This document shows positions 1-4,793 of a stretch of DNA of 8,763 nt, one piece after another. The DNA lies in contig CAMLMI010000178.1 of NCBI GenBank assembly GCA_946480965.1, positions 1-8,763 of the forward strand. Direction: 5' to 3'. This stretch comes from an uncultured Verrucomicrobiales bacterium. Lineage in GTDB: Bacteria; Verrucomicrobiota; Verrucomicrobiae; Limisphaerales; CANJSG01. The position numbers and the translations under genes were made by a program. Under the pieces are notes generated by a model. It was not told the origin of the DNA. It made no database searches and saw only the letters and a program-made list of their open reading frames with translations. Numbering within the stretch: the first letter of the stretch is position 1; every line of letters starts with the position of its first letter.

Positions 1-126
1 CGTCTTCATTGCGGGGAAGTAAACGGGCCGGAGCTTGGCCGCGTCAATCCGCCGCCCGGATGGATGGTGGTCTCAATCTTTCTCTTCTTCCTGATCAAGG
101 CTCCTCAGGGAATCAGAGGAAGATGA
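1..126 (+). CDS. Possible C-terminal end of a membrane protein (partial, cut by the left edge)
   Basis: The first frame is open from base 1 to a TGA at 124-126 and encodes about 41 residues. The segment contains a hydrophobic run, WMVVSIFLFFLI, followed by a basic tail (KAPQGIRGR), which looks like a last transmembrane helix with a cytoplasmic end. It would end 42 nt before the stop of the convergent moaA gene, a normal arrangement. Third-position GC in this frame is clearly lower than in dxs, and no family can be recognised from so short a tail, so it may be non-coding. A longer open frame from base 9 into moaA is basic, low in complexity and judged a shadow. No terminator hairpin is visible between 127 and 168. 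Confidence 0.35.
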   Translation, partial: RLHCGEVNGPELGRVNPPPGWMVVSIFLFFLIKAPQGIRGR

Positions 127-168
127 AACGCGAGATCAGGACGCTGCTTCCGCATCGTCGGCCCTTGG

Positions 169-1278
169 TCATCCGCCGATGCAGCTCATCGTCCGCTCCG
201 GCTGACGGAAGCCCGGTTCGCCAATGTGGTGGCGCGCTTCCTTGCCCCGCACGACAGCGCGCAGAAACTCGGCGATGTCGTCATCCGTCGCCTCGCTTCG
301 TAGCCGCGTGCGAAGGTCGTGTTCGTGCAGGCTGAAGAGGCAGGTGCGGATCTGGCCATCGGCGGTGAGCCGGATGCGGTTGCAGTGGCCGCAGAACGGT
401 TCGCTCACCGGCGCGATGATGCCGATCTCGCCGCGTCCGTCGCGGAAGCGCCAACGCCGAGCGGTTTCGGCCGCGTGGCTCGGCGCGACCGGCTCCAGAT
501 CGTGCATCGCGCCGATCCGCTCCAAAATCTCCTTCGACGGCACGACCAGATCGCGTTGCCATGCCCGGCTGGAATCCAGCGGCATGAACTCGATGAAGCG
601 CAGGCTCAGTTCCCGGTCTCGGGCGAACCGGGCCAACGCTTCGATCTCATGGTCGTTCATTCCCCGGATCAGCACCGCGTTGATCTTCACCGGCTCCATG
701 TCGAGGCTCCGGGCCAGATCGATGGAGCGCAGCACGGAGTCCAATCCGTCGCGGCCCGTCATCTTCCGGAAATTCTCCCGATCCAATGAATCGAGGCTGA
801 AGCTGACGCGGCCCAGTCCGGCCTCGTGCAGCGCGGTGCCCTTGCCGGGAAAGAGAAAGCCGTTGGTCGTCATGGCCAGATCCCGGATGCCGGGAGTCGC
901 GGCGATCATCTTCACCAGCCGCTCGATCTCGCGCCGCAAGAGCGGTTCGCCGCCGGTCAAACGAATCTTGTCCACGCCGAGCCCGGCGGCGATGCGGACC
1001 ACGCGCGCGATTTCCTCGTAGGAAAGAATGCGCGCGGGCGGAGCCCATTCGCGATGGATGGGCTTTGAGTCCTTGGGAGAGGCGGCGAACCGGCCCCGGT
1101 AGAATTCCGCCGCCGCCTCCGTTTCCGGAAGGCAGTAGAGGCAGCGGAAATTGCAGCGGTCCGTGACGCTGATCCGCAGATCGCGGATCACGCGCCCGTG
1201 GGAATCGACCAGCGCGCGCTCCGTGGTCGGCACCGCGCCCCGAACGGCGGAGGTCACGGTGGGGCCGACGGGGAGCAT
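169..1278 (-). CDS. moaA: GTP 3',8-cyclase MoaA (molybdenum cofactor biosynthesis)
   Basis: Radical SAM enzyme that converts GTP to 3',8-cyclo-7,8-dihydro-GTP, the first step of molybdopterin synthesis, in the cytoplasm with MoaC. The 369-residue protein shows all family hallmarks. The N-terminal [4Fe-4S]/SAM motif is CNFRCLYC (Cys42, Cys46, Cys49). TGGEPLLR at 108-115 is the SAM-binding GGEP motif. The second cluster ligands are Cys296, Cys299 and Cys313 (CGHC plus TCLF), and the protein ends in the conserved double glycine (MSCIGG) needed for activity in this family. About 30 residues lie between the first cluster motif and the ILSYEEI helix (53-82), longer than I recall for typical MoaA. 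The first 22 residues before LVDSHGR are not conserved, so a start further in (for example GTG at Val16) is possible. The ATG lies 4 nt after the stop of the upstream coiled-coil gene and has no clear Shine-Dalgarno site, which suggests coupled translation. No other moa or moe gene is in view. Confidence 0.96.
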   Translation of the reverse strand: MLPVGPTVTSAVRGAVPTTERALVDSHGRVIRDLRISVTDRCNFRCLYCLPETEAAAEFYRGRFAASPKDSKPIHREWAPPARILSYEEIARVVRIAAGLGVDKIRLTGGEPLLRREIERLVKMIAATPGIRDLAMTTNGFLFPGKGTALHEAGLGRVSFSLDSLDRENFRKMTGRDGLDSVLRSIDLARSLDMEPVKINAVLIRGMNDHEIEALARFARDRELSLRFIEFMPLDSSRAWQRDLVVPSKEILERIGAMHDLEPVAPSHAAETARRWRFRDGRGEIGIIAPVSEPFCGHCNRIRLTADGQIRTCLFSLHEHDLRTRLRSEATDDDIAEFLRAVVRGKEARHHIGEPGFRQPERTMSCIGG

Positions 1279-1282
1279 GGCT

Positions 1283-2074
1283 TTACTGTCCCGGAGGATT
1301 GGCGGGCGCGTTGGTCGTGCCCGACTGAATCGTGGCGGAGCCGTCCTGCTTGAGGTCCACCTTGAGGCCGGTGTCGTTCGTCGAGACGGGCTTCTCGCGG
1401 AATCCTTCGTTGAGGATCTGGCCGCCCTTCTTCTGGTCGGTCGTGTAGATGCCGCGGCGAATCCAGTCGAGACGGCGGGCGATGGCGAGCTGTTCCTTGA
1501 GCTTGCTGACCTGTTCGCGGAGCGCGGCGAGATCGTTGAACTGGCGCTCCAGTTCCGCCTTCTCGGCCTGGAGGCGTTTGAGTTCCTTGAGGAGAAAAGC
1601 CTTCTCGCCCTCGGACGTGGCGAGCTTCTTCTCGGTGTCGGCGATCTGGGTGTCGAGCTTGGTGATGGCGCCCTTGAGGTCGTTCATCTCGACCTCGAGG
1701 TTCTCCCGGTCCTTGGTGAGCTGGGCGATCTGCTCGTCGCGGCGGGCGATCTCGGCCTCGGCTTTCTGGGCGGCGGCGGCGGCCTCGGTGCGGGTCTTGG
1801 CCAGCGTGCTGTCGAGGACGCTGACGGTGTTGCTCATCGCTTCCAGCTCGCCCACGCGGACCACGAGATTGGTCTCGAGGATCATGTTCACGTTCTTCTG
1901 CTCGTTGAGGTCCGACCGCACGGAGACGACCTCGTTGGAGAGTCGGCCGATCTCGTGGGCCCGGTTCGTCGCGAGCGCCTGTTCGGCCTCGAGGTTTTGG
2001 TTCAGTTTCACCAGTCCGATCCCGAGGCCGATGGCCACGAGGATCAGGATGATCACCGCCGCTTTCAGTTTCAT
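1283..2074 (-). CDS. Membrane-anchored coiled-coil protein of unknown function
   Basis: Protein of about 263 residues with one N-terminal signal-anchor helix (MKLKAAVIILILVAIGLGI, residues 1-19) and then a long, nearly unbroken coiled coil from about 25 to 205. The coiled coil is rich in Glu, Lys, Ala, Leu and Gln and largely free of proline and glycine. A short tail follows (RRGIYTTDQKKGG; TGLKVDLKQDGSATI) and an Asn/Pro-rich end. The N-terminus is probably cytoplasmic and the coil periplasmic. I chose the ATG at 2072-2074 because it starts directly at the Lys-flanked anchor helix. An in-frame TTG at 2093-2095 would add seven residues and has an AAGG 9 nt upstream, so it cannot be excluded. 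It is the first gene of a two-gene unit with moaA, 4 nt apart, although nothing in the sequence links it to cofactor synthesis. No enzymatic domain is visible. Role unknown; structural or envelope-spacing is a guess. Confidence 0.85.
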   Translation of the reverse strand: MKLKAAVIILILVAIGLGIGLVKLNQNLEAEQALATNRAHEIGRLSNEVVSVRSDLNEQKNVNMILETNLVVRVGELEAMSNTVSVLDSTLAKTRTEAAAAAQKAEAEIARRDEQIAQLTKDRENLEVEMNDLKGAITKLDTQIADTEKKLATSEGEKAFLLKELKRLQAEKAELERQFNDLAALREQVSKLKEQLAIARRLDWIRRGIYTTDQKKGGQILNEGFREKPVSTNDTGLKVDLKQDGSATIQSGTTNAPANPPGQ

Positions 2075-2144
2075 AACTTGCTTAGTCTGGGCCAACTTCG
2101 ACGCCTTTCAAGCCCCGCCACGGGCACCGGAAACGGTCCGGTCC

Positions 2145-2173
2145 TTGCCGCGCGGAGCGACGGCCCCTAGATT
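2145..2173 (+). promoter_or_regulatory. Candidate leaderless promoter of the LON-domain gene
   Basis: TTGCCG (2145-2150), a 17-nt spacer and TAGATT (2168-2173) resemble a sigma-70 -35/-10 pair. The -10-like box ends exactly 6 nt before the ATG at 2180, so transcription would start at or next to the start codon. No Shine-Dalgarno sequence is present. The same box and spacing recur upstream of xseB, rsmD and the LysM lipoprotein. Inference from sequence only. Confidence 0.5.
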
Positions 2174-2179
2174 CGGCGC

Positions 2180-2851
2180 ATGGAAATTCCGTGCGAACTG
2201 GGAGTCATGACGCTGCCCCACGCGACGCTGTTCCCGCAGGCGATGCTCCCGCTCTACATCTTCGAGCCGCGTTACCGGCGGATGCTGGCGGACGCGCTGG
2301 AGAGCCACCGCATGTTCGTCATCGCCATGCAGCGGCCCGGTTCGCAGCGGGAGTCGCCCTCGAAGGTCGCAGGTTTGGGCATGATCCGCGTCTCGGTGGA
2401 GAACAAAGACGGCACCTCCCACCTGATTCTTCACGGTTTGATGCGCGTGAAGCTGGAAAAGACCGTCCGATACAAGCCCTACCGCATGGCCCGCATCCGG
2501 CCGCTCATGCCGGAACGCGGCGACAACGTGCATGTGGACGCGCTCGTGGCCCGCATCCGCGACCTGGTTTCGGAACGGGTGAAGATGGGCTTCGATTTCC
2601 CGTTCTCGATCAACACCGAGAAGGCGCCGGGCAAGGACGACGCCAACAACGTCGTCACCGCCAAGGACGTCGTCTCCTACCTCGAACGCGTGCAGGACCC
2701 GGAGCAGGTGGCCGACCTCGTGTCGTGCGCCATGCTGGCCGGCTCCGACCAACGACAGGAAATCCTGGAAACCCTGGAGATCGAGCCCAGGCTCCGGCGT
2801 CTGATCCATTTCCTGATGAACGAGGCCAGGAAACCCAAGAAGAAGAAATGA
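2180..2851 (+). CDS. LON substrate-binding-domain protein (Lon N-terminal domain, no protease)
   Basis: A 223-residue protein that is essentially a stand-alone LON N-terminal domain. The pattern LFPQAMLPLYIFEPRYRRML (17-36) is the hallmark of this domain (in Lon: P-L-x-x-x-V-x-P-x-x-x-x-x-L; here the IFEPRYRRM version typical of small LON proteins). The central beta strands VAGLGMIRV and LILHGLMRV (63-71 and 82-90) are also typical. The helical C-terminal part (about 160-210, with VADLVSCAML and LETLEIEPRLRRLI) matches the bundle following the beta domain. There is no AAA+ ATPase or Ser-Lys protease domain, so it is not Lon itself. Such proteins are presumed to bind unfolded peptides or degradation substrates, but the role is not established. 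The end is a lysine tail (KPKKKK). Its TGA overlaps the ATG of the DUF1844 gene (ATGA), so the two are co-translated. The start is set by ATG at 2180, 6 nt after a -10-like box. Confidence 0.9.
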   Translation: MEIPCELGVMTLPHATLFPQAMLPLYIFEPRYRRMLADALESHRMFVIAMQRPGSQRESPSKVAGLGMIRVSVENKDGTSHLILHGLMRVKLEKTVRYKPYRMARIRPLMPERGDNVHVDALVARIRDLVSERVKMGFDFPFSINTEKAPGKDDANNVVTAKDVVSYLERVQDPEQVADLVSCAMLAGSDQRQEILETLEIEPRLRRLIHFLMNEARKPKKKK

Positions 2852-3201
2852 GCCAATCCCCTTTCGACGAGGAGCGTCTGGCCAATGCCGGCCAGGAAGA
2901 GATCATGGCCGCGCTCTTCACCGACATGGTTTCCCAGCTGGCGGGCACCGCGCTGGTCTTCCTGGGCCGCCTGCCGCATCCGGAAACCGGCGAGACCGTG
3001 ATCGACCTGGCCTCGGCCAAGATGTTCATCGATCAACTGGAGATGCTGGAGTTCAAGACCCGGGGCAACCTTGGTGCGGAGGAAACCCGCGCGCTGCAAG
3101 AAGGCATCGCCGCCACCCGCCAGGCCTTCGCCGAGGAGATGGAGTCCCACGTGGACGGCAGTTCCCCCGAAGCGCCGATCCTCAAGCCCGGCGACCGCTG
3201 A
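2848..3201 (+). CDS. DUF1844 family protein
   Basis: A 117-residue acidic protein that fits the DUF1844 family across about residues 22-97. Features seen are a hydrophobic helix LFTDMVSQLAGTALVFLGRL, then PHPETGE, then DLASAKMFIDQLEMLEFKTRGNL, and a final helix AEETRALQEGIAATRQAF. The 'LG.LP.P.TGE...DL..AK..ID.L..L..KT.GNL' spacing is diagnostic of the family, whose function is unknown. No signal peptide or cofactor motif is present. The ATG overlaps the TGA of the upstream LON-domain gene in ATGA, and a purine-rich AAGAAGAAG run precedes it. Initiation by coupling to the upstream gene is therefore likely. The same reading frame is open further upstream inside the LON gene, but that part is a low-complexity Arg/Pro shadow, so the start is placed at 2848. 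It ends 83 nt from the convergent phosphodiesterase-fold gene. Confidence 0.9.
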   Translation: MSQSPFDEERLANAGQEEIMAALFTDMVSQLAGTALVFLGRLPHPETGETVIDLASAKMFIDQLEMLEFKTRGNLGAEETRALQEGIAATRQAFAEEMESHVDGSSPEAPILKPGDR

Positions 3202-3284
3202 ATCGCCTCACCAAAGGCACGGGCTGCACAAAATGGAAGGGCGGACCACGACCTCGCTTTGCGCCACTTTGTGGCCAATCCCCG

Positions 3285-4397
3285 CTACGGGATCCGCACC
3301 CGAAACAGCGTCGAGGTCGCTCCCGGCTCGGCGTTGGTGAAGGCGTAGTTCGTCGTCGCCGACCAAGCCGCGCCCAACTCGCTCCAGTGCGGCAAGGCGA
3401 CGCTGCCTTCCACCCGATAGTTCAAGTTGCTCGGCCCCGACCATTCCAACTGGTTGGTGGCCCGGAGCGTGAGCTGCGGGGCGGGCACATCCACGAGGTT
3501 CGTCACGGCGAACTGGATGCGGAAATCCTTCACCACCGCCATGTGCTGCATTCCGGAGACACCCGAATCGCCCGCCTGCGCCGGAGCCGCGTCGGCCAAT
3601 GGCGTGAAGACCCGCGTGTCGAAGACCAAGCCGTCCGCGAACGATTGCACGCCGATCACGGTGGGAACCTGGTTGGTCGAAAAGGTGAAGCTGGCGAAGA
3701 GGTGGTCGTAGGGGCTGCTGCGGCCGGCGTTCGTGTCGGGATCGCCCTGCTGATCGGTGGGGAAGGGGGCCGTGTCGAGGAAGCTGCCGAGCGTGGCGAT
3801 GGCCGCTTCGGTCGTGCTGTAGGTGTTCAGGTCGCCAGCCACGACGACCCAGGCGTTGGCCGGGAAGTTCGTGGCGATCTGGCTCTTCAACTGGAGGGCT
3901 TGGTTGTTCCGGCGGTTCCGGTCGGAGGTGCTGTTGCTGGCCTTGAGGTGGACGCTGACCACGTAGAGATCGTTGGTCCCCGGCACGTCGATCCGCGCCC
4001 AGGCGAAGCCGCGATCCGGAATCTCAAGATCGTCCCAAGATCCGCTTTGCGTGATCGGCCAGCGGCTGATGACGCCGTTGGGAATCGTGTAGCCCGCGCC
4101 GCTTTCGCGGAACCACGCCGAGCCGTTCGTCCGCGTGATCTGGTCCACCAGCGATTGGATCGCGGCGGCGGAACGGTTGCCGTAGTTGAATTCCTGGATC
4201 GCGACGATGTCCGGCTTCAACCCCTGGAGGATGCGGATTCCCGGAGCGTCGTAGTTTTGTCCGGTGCCGGACGAAAGGTTGGCCGCGACGATGCGGACCA
4301 CCGCGTTGCTGGTCGTCGCCACGGCCACCGGCTCCGCCCAAACGGGTTGCAGGGCGGCGGCGCCGACGAGCGCAAGGGTCCAGCGACGAAACGACAT
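3285..4397 (-). CDS. Secreted endonuclease/exonuclease/phosphatase-fold (DNase I-like) protein
   Basis: A 370-residue exported protein of the EEP superfamily, hydrolases that cleave phosphodiester or phosphomonoester bonds using a metal ion. The N-terminus MSFRRWTLALVGAAALQPVWA is a signal peptide with a likely cut after VWA (position 21). EEP motifs appear in order: Asn40 in IVAAN, the metal-ligand Glu69 in AIQEFN, His150 in VSVHLKA, Asp189/Asn191 in VAGDLNTY, Asp231-His232 in SPYDHLFAS, and a last His285 in MQHMAVVKDF. In most EEP enzymes the last motif is (S/A)DH; here the Asp position holds Gln284. Residues about 302-370 form a separate C-terminal beta domain (LTLRATNQLEWSG, YRVEGS, W, ending LFRVRIP) of the kind found at the ends of secreted PVC-group proteins. 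The reading frame stays open far upstream through the antisense of xseB and dxs, but the signal peptide fixes the start at 4397. Substrate unknown. Confidence 0.88.
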   Translation of the reverse strand: MSFRRWTLALVGAAALQPVWAEPVAVATTSNAVVRIVAANLSSGTGQNYDAPGIRILQGLKPDIVAIQEFNYGNRSAAAIQSLVDQITRTNGSAWFRESGAGYTIPNGVISRWPITQSGSWDDLEIPDRGFAWARIDVPGTNDLYVVSVHLKASNSTSDRNRRNNQALQLKSQIATNFPANAWVVVAGDLNTYSTTEAAIATLGSFLDTAPFPTDQQGDPDTNAGRSSPYDHLFASFTFSTNQVPTVIGVQSFADGLVFDTRVFTPLADAAPAQAGDSGVSGMQHMAVVKDFRIQFAVTNLVDVPAPQLTLRATNQLEWSGPSNLNYRVEGSVALPHWSELGAAWSATTNYAFTNAEPGATSTLFRVRIP

Positions 4398-4442
4398 CGC
4401 CCTCGAATTTGCCGCAGTCCCGTGCGCCGCGTCCACGCTCCA

Positions 4443-4455
4443 TTCCGGTCCGGAA
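4443..4455. repeat. Perfect 13-bp inverted repeat in the divergent intergenic region, possible operator
   Basis: TTCCGG-T-CCGGAA is a perfect palindrome with one central base. It lies between the divergently transcribed phosphodiesterase-fold gene and xseB, just upstream of the candidate xseB -35. A regulator site is possible, but a chance palindrome in GC-rich DNA is equally so. The LON-gene upstream region also carries CCGGAAA and GGTCCGG (2127-2141), though not as the same palindrome. Confidence 0.25.
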
Positions 4456-4472
4456 AGTGCCGGAAGAATCGC

Positions 4473-4501
4473 TAGACGGTGGGGGCGGGCTTCCTTAGGT
4501 T
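4473..4501 (+). promoter_or_regulatory. Candidate leaderless promoter of xseB-dxs
   Basis: TAGACG (4473-4478, four of six matches to the -35 consensus), a 17-nt spacer and TAGGTT (4496-4501). The -10-like box ends exactly 6 nt before the xseB ATG at 4508. No clear Shine-Dalgarno site precedes the ATG. It has the same box and distance as the LON, rsmD and LysM lipoprotein genes. Confidence 0.45.
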
Positions 4502-4507
4502 GCGCCC

Positions 4508-4786
4508 ATGTCGAAGGCGGCAAAAACAGCCGCATCGTCGTCCGTCCCCGTGGACGACATGCCGTTTGAACAGGCGCTCCAGCAGCTCGAAAGCATCGTG
4601 GAAACGATGGAAAACGACGAGCTTCCGCTGGAAGCGTTGCTGTCCCGCTATGAGGAGGGGTCGAAGCTGGCCAAAGTCTGCCAGACCCGCCTCGCCGCGG
4701 CCGAGCTGAAGATCCAGCAACTGGAAAAATCCGCCGGAGGCGACCTCGCCGTTCGTCCCGTCTCCTTCGACGCTTCCGCAGAATAA
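4508..4786 (+). CDS. xseB: Exodeoxyribonuclease VII small subunit
   Basis: Small subunit of exonuclease VII, which with XseA degrades single-stranded DNA to acid-insoluble oligonucleotides in the cytoplasm. The 92-residue protein is of normal family length plus a short extra N-terminus. The XseB domain covers about 18-75: MPFEQALQQLESIVETMENDELPLEALLSRYEEG is the classic pattern (F-E-x-A-L-x-x-L-E-x-I-V...LE...L-x-x-Y-E-x-G), followed by the second helix LAKVCQTRLAAAELKIQQLE. The C-terminal tail is not conserved. It sits 7 nt upstream of dxs, an arrangement seen in many bacteria where xseB, often with ispA, precedes dxs. No xseA or ispA gene is in the window. The ATG at 4508 is supported by the domain start and by the -10-like box 6 nt upstream. 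Confidence 0.95.
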   Translation: MSKAAKTAASSSVPVDDMPFEQALQQLESIVETMENDELPLEALLSRYEEGSKLAKVCQTRLAAAELKIQQLEKSAGGDLAVRPVSFDASAE

Positions 4787-4793
4787 CAGCCCT

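Noticed and set aside
9..335. 108-residue + strand frame overlapping the end of moaA
   Set aside because: Arg/Ser/Pro-rich, overlaps moaA by over 160 nt; a different frame in 1-126 looks more like coding sequence.
1681..1800. Repetitive-looking coding stretch in the coiled-coil gene as a DNA repeat
   Set aside because: The similarity comes from heptad coding for Glu/Lys/Ala/Leu residues; no exact tandem unit is present.
1151..2170. 339-residue + strand frame opposite moaA and the coiled-coil gene
   Set aside because: Its repetitive Leu/Glu/Gly pattern is the antisense of the coiled-coil repeats; the minus-strand genes have recognised domains.
3263..3275. GCCAC-TTT-GTGGC hairpin between the DUF1844 gene and the convergent gene as terminator
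   Set aside because: The stem is only 5 bp with a 3-nt loop and has no U-tract on either strand.
3387..4475. 362-residue + strand frame opposite the secreted phosphodiesterase-fold gene
   Set aside because: No domain, Arg/Val/Gly-rich, fully antisense to a gene with intact motifs.
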